Made by a program: the position numbers and the translations under genes. A stretch of 64,000 bases of DNA from Closterium sp. Naga37s-1. Lineage: Eukaryota; Streptophyta; Zygnematophyceae; Desmidiales; Closteriaceae. Below the pieces are notes generated by a model. The model was not told the DNA's origin. It did not search any database and saw only the letters and a program-made list of their open reading frames with translations. Of the stretch, positions 42,201 to 54,034 are shown piece by piece (the first letter of the stretch is position 1; every line of letters begins with the position of its first letter). The stretch is from assembly GCA_947471745.1 (NCBI GenBank), contig CANJKZ010000117.1, positions 987,001-1,051,000 on the forward strand. The letters run 5' to 3'.

Positions 42201-45200
42201 ATGTTAGTCATACTGACCAATAAAGATTCACAATGATATTCGGAGGGGCTTGTAGTAGTGATGCGACTTTTTTAACGAGCGCCTCAAATTTCAGCCATAC
42301 TGACCATAACGAGTCACGGTAAGAGTGGGTTATTCTGAGGAGCGTTCCTCTCATGCCTGCCTGGATAACCTCTTCACTCCCTAACATTGTGATGCCCACC
42401 TGGTGTGAGTGAACACGAACATTCACAAGCACACGCACGCATGCACACATACGTACACACACACATGTGCAAGTCCATGCTCTCACATGCACATAGAAAG
42501 AATAACGAAAACTGCGCATTACACGGGAAGTAGCTGTGCGCATTACAAGTTTCTGCAGAGTGAAGATGAATCCCTTAGTGTTGTTCCAGCGGAGTCTGAA
42601 TCTAATTCGCTACCGTTGCTCATTACTGTGCTGTGACCGTCTTCCACTCAACCAAATTCACTCATATAGCAGGCATGCGTCACGACTGCCAAGAAGCCCC
42701 GACGGGAGAGTGCGGGCAGAGGGAAGCAGACACTATAAAAAACGGATTGGGAGACAACGTCACTTTTGATGCGCCTTAGAAGTAAAAAATGGAGCAGGAG
42801 GGTGCAAAGGGTAAGGCGAGGCAAGATGTAGAGCATGGAGCAGGATGGGGGGGCATTGTGATGCAAGGGGAGAGGCACGTTACACGTACAGCAATGGGGC
42901 AGGAGTTTCCTGGAACCTTCACTGACCACACCTCCCCTGGTTGGAACGCTGGCAAACCTTCGACAGGCACCTGCCAGGGACATCGTAGGTGGGAACCAGG
43001 GGGGACAGCGGGGGGTTGGGGAAAGGGGGGGTGGGGAAGAGAAGGAGGGAAGCGAGGGAGGATAGTAATGAGGGGAGAGGAGAGAAGGTTAAGGACCATG
43101 TGTGGTAATTTTGCGAGAAGTTCAAGATAATTCTGGTAAAAACAGTCTGAAACAAGAGCTCACACTGCACTAGGTGCTGGCTGCACTATACCCTCACCGT
43201 ACCTCCACGCCTGGCGCCATAAGGTCAGCCCCTGAAAGAAGATAGCGGGAAACCTCCTCGCCCGTGAGAAGGAACGATGGCAGCAGGTCGGGTACACGCC
43301 ACAGTGCAAATACTGCGGATGGATGGGAAGTAGGGTTTCAGGGTGAGTGAGAGGACTGGCGTGACAGCTGACTCTTGAGTCGCTTCAAGCGCCACCTCCT
43401 CACCCTTGAGCAGAAGGGATGGCACCAGGTTAGGGATGAGCAGGGGGCGAACACGAACATGTTCGTGTTCGCCCCCGTCGAACATGGCCATATGTCGAAC
43501 CGAACAGTGTTCGTGTTCGGCGAACGAATAGTGTGACTTAGGGTGTTCGGGGTTCGCCCTTGGAGGCGAACATTCCAGGGAAACAGGCGAACACGAACAC
43601 GTTCGACCCGAACATGTTCGAGTTCGCCCAGGGGGGCATTTCAATATAGTCACAGTAGTCCGCAAACGAATTTAAGGGGCCGGGAGTATAGGAAATGGAC
43701 AGCATGGAGTCTTTGTGATCACGCAACGCACCAACAATTACAACATCGTGTATTGTGCGTGAAAATGCACCATAGGGCAAACAAATCCCTACGTCTGTGC
43801 GCCACTGCTACTCCCAACAACCCCATCCTCTCCACCAGTTGCCTCATCCTCCACCCCCTCCTCCTCGTCCTCCGTGTCGTCCTCCTCGTCCCCCTCTCCC
43901 TCAATGGCGAACTCAGGTGGGGGGACGCCCTTCGGTCGGCGCCCCTCGCCGATCCTCTGGCCAGGGTGGGAACTGTACCAAGATCTGAGGATCATGATAC
44001 ACTGTGTCCTCTGAGAGGCCAAGCGGTGCCGCTTCCAGGAGATGAGGTTGCGTCCAAGAGAGAACACGCGCTCGCTCGAAGCGGACGTGGCAGGGATGGC
44101 GAGATAATCCCGGGCCATGCGCTTCAGCGTTTGCATGTTGGTGGAGGTGCGCTAGTACTCTAGCGCAGTGACGTCGGACCGCACCCTCTCGGACAAGTAC
44201 CTGCTGACCTCATCATCCTGCACCATCCCCCCTGCCTCCTGGCTCGCCGACAGTCGCTCCGCTAGTCGTCGGCGACTTGGGAGAAACTGGGCGTCTTCGT
44301 CCTCGTCCCCCTCGTCTCCCGCCTCCTCCTCCGCCACGGTGGCAAGTGGGTCCCGCGGGGGGCCAAGCTCTGCAGCCCTGGCCTGGTACTCGGCCACGCG
44401 GTCGCGTACCAGCTTGATCACCTCGTTCGAGGCGGGACGCGGCCTCACCCTCCTCCCCGTCTCGGGATGCTGCTTCTCCCAGTGCTTGTCGTCGAACCAC
44501 ACCGCCTTCATGGATGGGTCCAGGAAGGTGGCGATCCAGTACTCGTTGCTGGTGATGTACTCGTACTTCTTCAAGGGTTCCAGCGCCGCCTTGATCATCG
44601 GCTCCAGCGTCGCAGATGGGGTCTTCGCCAGGCGCGACTCCATGGCGTCGATGAGGCCGTTGTAGTACGGCACGACCATCGACACAGTCGGGTACGCATC
44701 CCCCTCAGCTGCCTTGGAGACCTTGGCGAAGGGGCTGAGGAAGGTCTTCACTGCCTGCAATGTCTCCTAGTCAGGGTCTTGGAGTTTCAAGGCCTCCACC
44801 TTCTTCTTGTCGTCCTTGTTCAAGCCCTGTATGGTATAGGGGTGGGGGTGGCGGGTAGGTGTTGACGAACAGGGGTTTAGGGTGGTCAAAGGGTATTGGC
44901 ACAAAACACGCTTGTCCAAATGCATAGCGGAAACTAGGGCAATCACTCTCATTGACAAACCCAAAACGCCAGGCAACGCCAAGTAACACACCTGTGTCTG
45001 GGCAAAGTAGACTTTGATGGGGTTCTGCACAATCAGGATGCGCTCCACCATGTCATGGGTGGACCCCCAGCGCGTCGGGCTGTCCTGCACCACATCAACG
45101 CTGGCTTCGGCTTGGTGGGGTTGGCCGCCGAATTCAGGGTCCGTTGAAGGCCCATGAATTTAGCCGAGCGCTGAGGCGAGTGTCCGACCCAGGACGCCAT

Positions 45201-47832
45201 GTCTCTGAGAATCTTCAACAGCTTCTTGATGGCGTCCACTGCCAGTGCGGCCTGCACAGCAAGGTTGATCACGTGCGCCAGACATCTGCGCTTGGAACGA
45301 GCCAATAGGGGCGGAAGGAGGGGTTAGACAGACGGTTCATGGTCAATGCGACCTACACTCCCCCAACCCATGCACCCTCCCACACTAACCGGAAATGCAT
45401 GCGCGAGTCGAAGAAGCCCCTCCGACCTCCCTCCTCCGACATCATCCTGAAACATGCTATGTTGCTTGAGGCGTTGTGGAAGCGGTGATGCCACATGTGC
45501 ATGTGAGCGGTGTGGAAGCTCTTGAAGTGACGCTCGCCGGGTGTTGTTGTGGATTGCGCCCACGAAATCCTATCTGTGCATATTTTGCACTGTCGCTTCT
45601 CGTCTGTCCCTTTAGGCCCGAACATTTGTACCTGCCACCCCGGTTTCTTTGCTCCCTTGACAGTCCCCCTACTACTCTCCGACTCGCCATCCTCATCAAG
45701 GAACTCCGGGGCGATGACACCTTCTCCAAGGGCCTCCCCAGTGAACGTGCATGGATACGCTCGAACCCTGTTCTTGGACACCCTCTTCCGTTTGCACAGC
45801 GGCGTAACAATCGGTTTCTTCTTCGCCACCCTAACCCCCACGCTCCCGCCTCCTTCAACTACGTGCTGGGAGGCCGCCTCTGCAGCCACCCCTCCACCAC
45901 CCTCTCCCACCCCCTCCTCCTCGTCCTCGACCTCCAAATCATCCATCTCCTCGTCTTCATCGTCTCCCCCCCCCTCCCCTCCGCCATGCGTCTCGGGACC
46001 CCACCCGGGCTCACTGTCGTCCCCGCTACCCTCCTCGTCCTCCGCCTCTTCCTCCTCCCCCTCGTCCTCCCCCTCACCATCATCCTCACTGCCGCTCTCC
46101 TGCGGCGTCGCCCCAGTGCTATGGGGTCGCACGCCACTTAAACGGAACGAGTGACGGGATGCCGGCGCCCCTACGGAAAGAAACCCCCCGACGAAACAGC
46201 TGCCGGCTCCTGCGGGTCCGTCACCAACACGGCCCTGCATAGGCCGTGGTGGAGAACCTGGTGTACCACCGGGACCAATGCCTGCCCCTCGCCCTGCAGA
46301 TCCGGATTGGCCGGAAGCCATAACTCCCCCTTGGAACCCTAAACCCTAAATCCCGTGAGCAACGACCGCGGCCTAAACTCGCGTGCTACGGACAGCACAG
46401 TCCTCCTTAATCAACGCCAAGCTACGGAATGCGCACAGACGAGCCAAGCCCGTCCACTGTAGGTTGGCCCGCTAGAAGTGGAATCGATGGCGAAAAAGCT
46501 AAAAACAACCGAGAATTTCCCCTACTCAAATCCCTAATTAGAGGCTAAGTTGTAGGGAATGACAAGGTTCCTTTACAAACGGATGCTCAAACAGCTAGGC
46601 TATGGTGGTTGGGGGCGGCCATAATAATCTCTGCAAGGTTGAGTTTGAGCTCAAAGAATGAGCTCAAACTCAAATTGGCTGCGACCTAAATTTGGTCGCG
46701 GCCAAAATTGACGCGAATACTTTCGTGTTCGCGTCCCCACATTTCGAACACGAACAGTGTTCGTGTTCGCCCATGTAGGGCCACGAGCAAAAGTCGAACG
46801 GCGAACATGTTCGGCCGAACACCGAACATGTTCGCCTCGAACGGATAAGGCAAAAAAAAAGGCCTGTTCGGTTCGCCTCGAACATGTTCGAGGCGAACCG
46901 AACAGGTGTTCGTCACTTTGCTCATCCCTACACCAGGTCAGGCACGCTCCGCTGTACAAACCCTGGGAACCTGAAACAAAGCTACGGTGCAGCTGCCGCG
47001 CACTGCGCGGCTGGTTTGGCCGGCCATCGCGACTAAGGAGAAGGCGCCGTAGCGAGAGAAAGATAGAAGAGTCTTGCAGCGGAAGAGGAAGCTGAGCTAA
47101 ACTGAGAGCCTAGCCTCAGTAGATGAGAGAGCATGTTGTTAGAAGATTCAAGAAGTAGAATAGAAAGTAGATTCCAGGATAAAATGATCATACAACAAGA
47201 TCCAGAAAAATATTTATGCTAGGAACTAGGAAGCGCGACTTGGGAGGAAAACCGCGTCGCCACTTCATATAGCATGGCATCTTGGCATAGTGCCTCGAAG
47301 CCATGCCTTGTTGGATTCTAGTAGATTATAATCAGTGACAAGGATAAGGGAATACGCTCTGAGGTTAGCACCTATCTTTATTCGGAGCTATCTAGGCAAG
47401 AAGAGTTCTAACCGTTTGGGCATTCCCATGCACGCTGGCATGGCGAATCCCATCTTGTAACAGAACCGATGGGGTGTGAGGTTGCAGGGTGTGCGTGTGT
47501 CAGGGTTGGGTAAAAAACATTAAGATGGATGGGAGTGGAGGAAGGGGGAAAAATATCAAATCTATTGAACTCATTACACCCTCACGACCAGTGGAGAGGA
47601 GCGGGAAGGGAGTGAAAGAGAAGAGAGGGGGGGGGGAGGGGTTCCTGCGAGTATCAGTGGGGTTACCAGTGGGGTAGATTTCCATGCCGCTGACGTCGCA
47701 ATTGAAGAGCATGGGCAGCCCGTTCTCGAGTCCGTACACCAGCACGCGATTCACCAGCCTCGTCACCGCCACGTCAGCCTGAACCAGCAGACAAATCAAT
47801 CGGCTTTCCGTGAACAGGCCTGGGAAAGCCGA

Positions 47833-47883
<51 letters not shown>

Positions 47884-48181
47884 TAACCACTACGACAGAT
47901 CCGGAGAGCGCAAGCATCAGAGCGGATTACGGACGAAGTGGTTCAACGAACGGCGAGGATTTAACTCGCCGATTATCAGGAGGAGAATGCGTGGGCCTAC
48001 GTGGAACCGCGGGGGTAATACGAGGTTAAAGCGGGACTACTAAAAAGCACCTTGGCCGGCAGGATCGCCTCCAGCTGCTCGTCAGTGGTGCCTGGATACT
48101 TGTCTCGGATGTTTCGCCGAAGCTTTTTTCTGTCCGCTCCTGACGCTGCTTCCCGCGGATGTCGCTAGGCTTTCTAAACAT
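39191..48181 (-). CDS. EIF2D: eIF2D (ligatin), translation factor, nine exons
   Basis: Exons, 5' to 3': 48181-48051, 47778-47667, 43312-43203, 42970-42890, 42399-42305, 41732-41070, 40803-40695, 40403-39749, 39372-39191. Phases agree from exon 2 to the end. The order is MFRKPSDIRGK then DRKKLRRNIRDKYPGTTDE; the MCT1/PUA part YPTVFALWRVPDLLPSFLLT and GADLMAPG; VGITMLGSEEVIQAGMRG; YVPNKGF; an Ala/Glu-rich linker; MDELLDLCLLQAL; a SWIB-like part VDIRKSSHKKLSKWLHAKAV; and SUI1 with LCDALYKGAIKKG, GSRKVTRVTGVEAYL and VFIQGGVLDKLSRLL. eIF2D delivers initiator tRNA or recycles 40S subunits in the cytoplasm. Exon 1 is 131 nt, one base short of phase, and the last 30 codons come from hAT1. It is either recently disabled or affected by an assembly error. 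Confidence 0.85.
40804..41069. other. eIF2D intron 6
   Basis: Intron between exons ending at 41070 (CTCTG/GTAAGC) and starting at 40803 (GGCAG/GTCC). It contains no recognisable element. Confidence 0.7.
43385..43430 (-). pseudogene. Duplicate of eIF2D exon 3, 3' part
   Basis: Reading leftward from the hAT2 target site, the sequence encodes LVPSLLLKGEEVALEA, a diverged copy of LLPSFLLTGEEVSRY in exon 3 (43312-43203). The 5' part of the same copy is at 46931-46970 on the other side of hAT2. The copy lies in intron 2, upstream of the true exon 3, and has lost the downstream donor. Confidence 0.65.
43431..46930 (-). mobile_element. hAT transposon 2 (Ac-like ends), decayed
   Basis: 3500 bp with ends TAGGGATGAGCA at both sides (inverted) and the 8-bp duplication CACCAGGT (43423-43430 and 46931-46938). 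Dense subterminal copies of CGAACA, often as the palindrome CGAACATGTTCG, fill 43446-43640 and 46735-46915. The ends resemble those of Ac (TAGGGATGA). The interior holds a minus-strand transposase with several lesions. It lies in an old duplicate of eIF2D exon 3. Confidence 0.93.
43789..46321 (-). pseudogene. hAT2 transposase, damaged
   Basis: Exon 1 (46321 to about 45388) encodes an acidic N-terminus and a BED-type finger (CKIC...H...H, near RQCKICTDRISWAQ). Exon 2 starts at 45285 with RCLAHVINLAVQAALAVD. The later parts are VQDSPTRWGSTHDMVERIL, an intron at about 44995-44830, LDPSMKAVWFDDKHWEKQHP, and the dimerisation block DYLAIPATSASSERVFSLGR with ISWKRHRL. Lesions seen are a frame change near 45100, a TAG at 44769-44767 and a TAG at 44154-44152. 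The element could move only with help in trans. Confidence 0.8.
46931..46970 (-). pseudogene. Duplicate of eIF2D exon 3, 5' part with acceptor
   Basis: After TTTGTTTCAG the minus strand encodes FPGFVQRSVPDLV, matching VFALWRVPDLL of exon 3. It continues beyond hAT2 at 43430. A complete acceptor is preserved, so the duplicated unit included the end of the intron. Confidence 0.65.
47834..47879. repeat. 46-base A run in eIF2D intron 1
   Basis: An uninterrupted A run on the plus strand (T on the gene strand), about 55 bases upstream of the exon 2 acceptor. No SINE body was recognised on either side. It may be a retroposon tail remnant or simple slippage. Confidence 0.9.
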
Positions 48182-51100
48182 GATGGCGCTCGTACAGCAC
48201 GAAATCGGTATGGATTTGTTCAACGCTATGGTTTGAATTGAAAGGATTTGGGAGCTCGAAATTTTAGTCTTACTAGTAGATGCCTCTACCCTTACGTCGC
48301 AATTTACAGGAAATACCTGTGACTGGGTTGAGTTGAACTAAATCCGTATGGCAGGAATCGGCGTAAATTCCGTCAGGGCGTGTCTCACATGTTCAATGAG
48401 GTGTTTCCAGTTGGACTGCGATAGTGCATCAGTAAGTATCAGTGAGGGCACATAACTGCTGGACCCTAAGTGCTCTCTAAGTGCTTGGTTCTTTTCGAGG
48501 GTTTTCCAGGTTCGGTTCGGATTGGTTCCACTTTGAAACGACATCTGGGATTTTGCACGCTCGACAATGAGCACCGCAAACGTTCAAACTTGCCTTTTTT
48601 AACCTGCACCTCGACGAACCTTGTCCGTCCCGTCCCACTCGAGGAATCGTGTGTTGGGGATTCCAGTAACCCTAATCTCAGACCAAGTTGACGTAGCGCT
48701 AATCGAATTTCGACGAGTATAACTTCCTAGAGGTTACATCGCGTTACCATGGTACCTGAGAAGAACCCAATGCTGGATTCCTTCGACCCGGTCGAAGTGC
48801 AAGCAAGGCGCGCTGAGCGCCGAAGGAAGTGTTAGTGGCGATCGAGGCTGGGGTGAGGCGAATGGCTGAAGGCGTCACTCGTGAAAAGATTTCGAAGGGT
48901 CCTGATGCGCGGCGTTGATTCTCGTGCGCTCGTGATCGATCGTGATATTTGCGTCGCGCGCTTGATCATGCGCTTGCCCTCGGTTCGTACGAGGTGGAAC
49001 AGTAGCATGACATTACGTCAGTGCATCGACGTATATTCACCTCGTACATGGGGCCAACCGAATGGCTTGGTATTGCAACCCTTTCCAAGACATAGAGGAT
49101 GGGATGAGCGTGCGACGCGACAGGATAGAATGGGCGTGCAGGGAAGGCGTGCGGCGCGATTGAGTGATGGGTGGCGCAGCGCGGCGTGTCATGCATGACT
49201 CATGGCACCTCAGAGGTAACGCGCCTTCCTCCTGCCCTTCCTCGTTCAACCTCCTAAACCCTCCTCTTCCTGCTCTTCCCTCGCTCTTCTCTCTAAATTA
49301 AAGCTAACATCCAGCTGTTTTTCCACCTCCGCCAGTTTCCTCCTGTGAGCATCCTCGTTCGCATATCGTCCTCTCCTATTCCTCGTGTGGCGTTGATTTT
49401 TCCTCACAACCTTTCCCATGACAGCGGAGCTTTGTCAATCCGTCTGTTGAGAAGCGGCGCCTGCTACCCACTGTTGCCGACTGCCTCCTTCCCGAGCGCC
49501 TGCTACCTGTGGAGCTCGGTCCGTCCATCTGCTGAGAAGCGTCTGGCTGTCACTTCTGCCATCTGCCTACCTTCCTGTGCGCCCAATCACCCTCGGCCAC
49601 GAAAACGTGTCTGTCGGTCTGCTGCGGAGCGACTGGCTCTAAACTGGCACCTCGCTTCTCTTCTGTCATCTGCCTCACCTGCCACCTCACACCAGGTATG
49701 CACGGACCATGTGCTGCCCCAATGCTGCACCTCTTTCCCTCTTTTTTCCCTGCTTCACCTTTTTCATGTGTCCTGCCCCTCCTGTTCCACCCCAGCCTCA
49801 TTGTAACAGCTCCTCACGTTGTCTTCTATCCATTTCATCCCGCTTCAGTTCAGCTTTCCGCTTACCGTTTTCTACCCTTCCATGTGCTCCTCTATAGCCT
49901 GCTGCTGTCACCACCTTTGCGCCTGTTTCTTCCCTACTTCCTCTTTCTTGGCCAGCCATTTCTTTCATCCAATTGTCGTGATGATTATTTCAGTGCGAAC
50001 CTTGCTACCCGCAAGCTTATTGCCACCATGCCATATTTTTTCCTGCCGTAAATTCAATCGTTTCCCCTCTTCTCTCTCCTATGCCTCCTATCCTCCCTCT
50101 CATCTCATCCCCGTGCCTTGTGCCGTATTCCACCCACACAAATTATCAGCCACATACGGTAGCACGCCTCCTCAGCTGCCCCTTGCCTGCTGCCACCAAA
50201 TCGTGCGTTACTCTTCAGCCACTCCGCCAGTCAGCTATTCGCTCTGCTATCATCCCGTAGAGGTGAGCATCCGCTGGCGTTCTTTCAGAATTTCCAGCTA
50301 TTCGTTCGTCATCCTTCCCTACCGCACAGCTGCTTCTTTACGCAGCAGACCTCTATCCACTTAACCGCTCGTCATGTATTCCGCATCGGATCATCCATTT
50401 TTTGTACTTATCCTATCTGTTCCTGCTACTAGATTAGATCTCCAATCTAAGTGTTGCAATCCACGTCATCCATCCACCCCTTCATCGTATGTCAAGACGA
50501 CAGTATCTCTGCTGCTGCTTCCCTCTGCGTGCATATCTTCTGATTTGCCAGACCCCTGCAATCCGCGCCATCCATTACTCTGTTTGCCAGTATCTCTCCT
50601 CACGAGGTCAGTATCTCAACTCTTATGGCTTTTTCTCTGTACACTTTTCTGCCCTGCAGCATGTCTCTCAATTTATCTGCATGCTTCTCTTGCTGCTTCT
50701 CCCTGTCCCTGCGTGCATATCTTCATTCACCTCTCACCAAACCCAGAATGCATCTCCCTCATCCTCTTCCACCACCCTGCCCCGCTCTCTCGCCCTCTTG
50801 AGTTTTGACCTTGGATGGCGTCGTTTGTGCCCTTTGCCTGTCCACCCTTTGTCCACTCGTGCTCGCTCACTCGTTTGAGGCCGCTCTTCCACAGCCTGAC
50901 TCAACCCTGTTTCCCCAGCTACTTCTGTTCGCAGGGGAAGGAGGAGTCGGACTTATTTCAGTGCCCCTTTCTCCCACCTCTCCACTCCCCTTTCCCCCAC
51001 CTCTCCACTCCCCTTTCCCCCTTAAAATGACCAATTCACACCTGTACGTCATTTGGTTCGCCCACTGAGTTGTTTCACTCCTAACTTTTCCACATTTGTC

Positions 51101-51345
51101 TCCATATGTGATCTCATTCCTTGCCTCACTCAGTGCAGGACTGTCTTTCCCCCTGTTGCTGCAGTTTGTACCCTCTGTCCCCTGATCCTGCTGCTTATCT
51201 CGTCCTTGCCCTGCCGCTTACTCACGCTCCTCCTTCCCCTCCCCTGTTGCCGCCCTACCTCCTCTGGTTTGGCTGCTGCCCCTTTCTGTCCCCGGCTGCA
51301 GCTTATCCCCCCTTCCCCTACTGCTGCTTATCCGCTTCTAATTTG
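48182..51345. other. Gene-poor region; eIF2D upstream DNA then pyrimidine-rich DNA
   Basis: 48182-49200 is mixed sequence that should contain the eIF2D promoter; no clear TATA or initiator motif was fixed. From about 49210 to 51345 the plus strand is T/C-rich with many CTGCC, CCTCC and TTTCC words. Frames full of S, P, L and C on the plus strand are compositional. Repeated phrases such as TGCCTGTGCATATCTTC (about 50530 and 50715) hint at old duplications. Confidence 0.4.
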
Positions 51346-51510
51346 ACGGAGATGAGAGCGCAGGTGGAGAGAGAGAGGGAGGAGAAGGCAGGGAAGGGGG
51401 GGCTGTGGTGCAAAAGGATGCTCGCATGAAGCTAGATGTTGACCTGCAAACCAGCCAGAGTGAAGCCATCAAAAGATTGCATGAGAGGAGTGCTGAGTGC
51501 AACTGTGGGT
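51346..51510 (+). other. Possible coiled-coil exon, unidentified
   Basis: The plus strand reads TEMRAQVEREREEKAGK and, one frame over, QKDARMKLDVDLQTSQSEAI then KRLHERSAECN before a possible donor GTATGA near 51509. The charged heptad-like composition contrasts with the surroundings and suggests a real exon with a small frame slip at the G-run near 51400. No family is recognised. Confidence 0.3.
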
Positions 51511-51629
51511 ATGAATTGTGGATTGTTTGCGTTTTGATGGTCACTCATTTTCCTGTCATTCATTCGTTCCCTCTTCACCCATCGCCTTCAGTGAATTAAG
51601 TCAGCATCACAAGAAACTGATCTGGACTT

Positions 51630-51800
51630 GACGAATCTCCACGACCTGACGAAACTCCACGACCTGACGAATACGACCTGACGAATCCCCACGACCTGAC
51701 GAATCTCCACGACCTGACGAATCTCCACGACCTGACGAATCTCCACGACCTGACGAATGTCCACGACCTGACGAATCTCCACGACCTGACGAATCCCCAG
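51630..51800. repeat. 18-bp tandem repeat CTCCACGACCTGACGAAT
   Basis: About nine units of 18 bp, with some units shortened (CGACCTGACGAATACGACC). On the minus strand they read as a VEIRQV hexapeptide repeat, which is not considered a gene. Confidence 0.9.
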
Positions 51801-52624
51801 AGTGACGGTTGCGCGGAACATGGGTATTGCATAGGCTTGGAAAATGGTTTTCTCAGATCCAGCATTGCAGTTAGACAGCTGAATATGGAGGGTAAGAGAC
51901 TAGGTGCAGGAGGGAAAGCTGGTATACCTGCTTTGTTTTGAGTGCAGCAGACTGTATAATTTCTTTTTACACTGCTGTCATGTTTATTCAAGAATGGTCC
52001 AATCTTATCTACATACAGTAGATGTATGATACAGCATTATTTCAAGACAATATGTATGTTTTACTAACAAATCTCCATGATATCATGGACTCAAACGGCT
52101 GTAAACTAGTGACAGGCAGCCAGACAGAGAGTTCTGCTGGCTGGTGTGCGTGGGATAGCACAGAGGGCAAAGATGGAGCAGGAAGAAATGAGCCTGTGTC
52201 TGCATGGAAAAAGGAAACCTTCCATTCCATCTCACCCTCTTCTTGTAGTGTGCTGCACTGTGTCACCGCATATCACACAGTTTCTGCACCAGTCAAGTTG
52301 AAGGGCACGAATGAAGGGCAGGCATTCTATAAACAATGGGAAGCGTTTGAAGAGTAGATGGATGTGGTATGGAAATGAGGCGTGGGATGAGGTGCACGGC
52401 ACAGCTGCCCCCATACTACCTTTTCCCATAAGAACACACGATTTGGGCCAATTCGGTATCAATGAGAATCAAACTCACACACATGGCTGGTCATGTGGCT
52501 CACATAAGCTGAACCCACTCCAGCCACGCTTGTTCGGTGATGGTATGAAGGGCAGGTCATGGTGCGATCTTATGATCAAACTGCTGATAGCTGGCTGAGG
52601 AAGAGAGGATAGGGTGGATGAGAT

Positions 52625-53035
52625 ATAAGGTATGGGATGAGGTACGAGCCGACGCATGGGATGAGGCATGGAATGAGGCATGGGATGAGGCATGGGATGA
52701 GGCATGGAATGAGGCATGGGATGAGGCATGGGATGAGGCATGGGTTGAGGCATGGAATGAGGCATGGGATGAAGTTATGGGGTGACGCATGGAATGAGGG
52801 ATGGGATGAGGGATGGGATGAGAAATGGGATGAGACAAGATATGAGGCATGGGATGAGGTATGGGATGAGGCATGTGGGATGAGGTATGGGATGCGGTAT
52901 GGGATGAAGTATGGGAGAGGTTTGAGATATGGGATGAGGATAAGGTGCACCTCCAAGAAGTGAACCTCCAAAGGTGCACCTCCAAAGATGCGGTATGGGA
53001 TGAAGTATGGGAGAGGTTTGAGATATGGGAGAGGG
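52625..53035. repeat. 12-bp GAGGCATGGGAT repeat
   Basis: Units GAGGCATGGGAT and GAGGCATGGAAT alternate to about 52790. They then degenerate to GATGGGATGAG and GGTATGGGATGA up to about 53035, with a short inserted stretch of GGTGCACCTCCAA repeats near 52945-52990. Open frames on both strands (H/P/M-rich) are artefacts. Confidence 0.9.
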
Positions 53036-53110
53036 TGCCATGAAGTGAAGTGACGTGCACAGCACAATGGAGTTGCACGAATGAGCCGCTGACACCTGGA
53101 CGGCATGCGG

Positions 53111-53237
53111 TGTCAAATGTAATTCTATGCTTGTAGGCTACAGTGAGTAGCACAATAGGGAGTACAGTTGTTAGGGTTGCATATTTGTACTCTCACACTT
53201 TCTAGTTTCGACATTCCGTTGCATTCCTATTCTGAGA
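53111..53237 (+). repeat. Copia 5' LTR
   Basis: 127 bp from TGTCAAATGT to TATTCTGAGA, preceded by TGCGG. It has the short-LTR layout (GTAGGCTACAGTGAG, GGGTTGCATATTTGTACTC) also recognisable near 3209, 18463 and 36567. Confidence 0.95.
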
Positions 53238-53279
53238 TGGTATCACGAGTAGGTTAGATCCTCGTTCGTTTTTAGCTAG

Positions 53280-53800
53280 CCTCCGCGCCCTACGCGCCCT
53301 CCGTGCTCTCGCGCCCTCCGCGCCCTCCGCGCCCTCCGCGCCCTCCTCGCGCCGAGCCCGCGCCCTCACGCGCTGTCCAGCCTGTCGCGCGCCCTCCTTA
53401 GACCTCCGCGCGCCCTCCCACACCGTTGCGCGCCCTCCAAAACCGTCGTGCGCCCTCCTTAGACCGCCGCGCGCCCTGCTCAACCGTCGCGCGCCCTCCT
53501 CAACCGTCGCGCGCCCTCCTCAACCGTTGCGCGCCCTCCTTAGACCGTCGCGTGCCCTCCCCTCCGCCTGTCGCGCGCCCTCTTCCGTCAGCGCTTACCG
53601 CACACCTGCGTGCACTTACCACACACCTGCGTGCGCTTACCGCACACCTACGTGCACTTACCGCTTCACTCTGTGTGCGCTTCCCGCACACCTGCGTGCG
53701 CTTCCTGCACACCTGCGTGCACTTACCGCACACCTGCGTGCGCTTACCGCACACCTGCGTACACTTACCGCATCACTCTGTGCGCTTACTGCATCTCTAT
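53280..53800 (+). repeat. Leader minisatellites of the Copia element
   Basis: The first part repeats CGCGCCCTCC and CAACCGTCGCGCGCCCTCCT. The second repeats a CGCACACCTGCGTGCRCTTA unit of about 24 bp. The block lies between the primer site and gag, and no gene is supported in it. Confidence 0.85.
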
Positions 53801-54034
53801 CCCCTTCACCTGTGCACCGGTCCCACGCCATTCCTACTGCACTTGGCTCCCGGCTCAGCGGCTGGCAGCCGCTCTTCCCTCCGGTAGCGCCACCTAGGTT
53901 CGGTTAGAGCCCCGCCCCACGACTATTTTCTCGCCGACTGTCTCTCGTCGGTTTCCCCGCTGGCGTCCCTAGCCCTCAGTAGTTTTCCTCCTCGTTCTTA
54001 GCTCCGTCTCCGCCGTGCTCCAGTCGCCTCTAGC

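Noticed and set aside
46335-46350. Telomere-like CCCTAAACCCTAAA
   Set aside because: Only about two units, inside hAT2; not a telomere or a clear interstitial array.
47834-47879. A SINE or LINE ending in a long A run
   Set aside because: No pol III boxes, ORF or target duplication could be found beside the A run.
51630-51800. Regular short repeats resembling a CRISPR array
   Set aside because: Units are contiguous 18-mers with no unique spacers, in a eukaryotic genome; the same applies to 29305-29696 and 63225-63510.
52475-53153. H/P/S-rich frames across the GAGGCATGGGAT repeats
   Set aside because: Pure repeat translations in overlapping frames.
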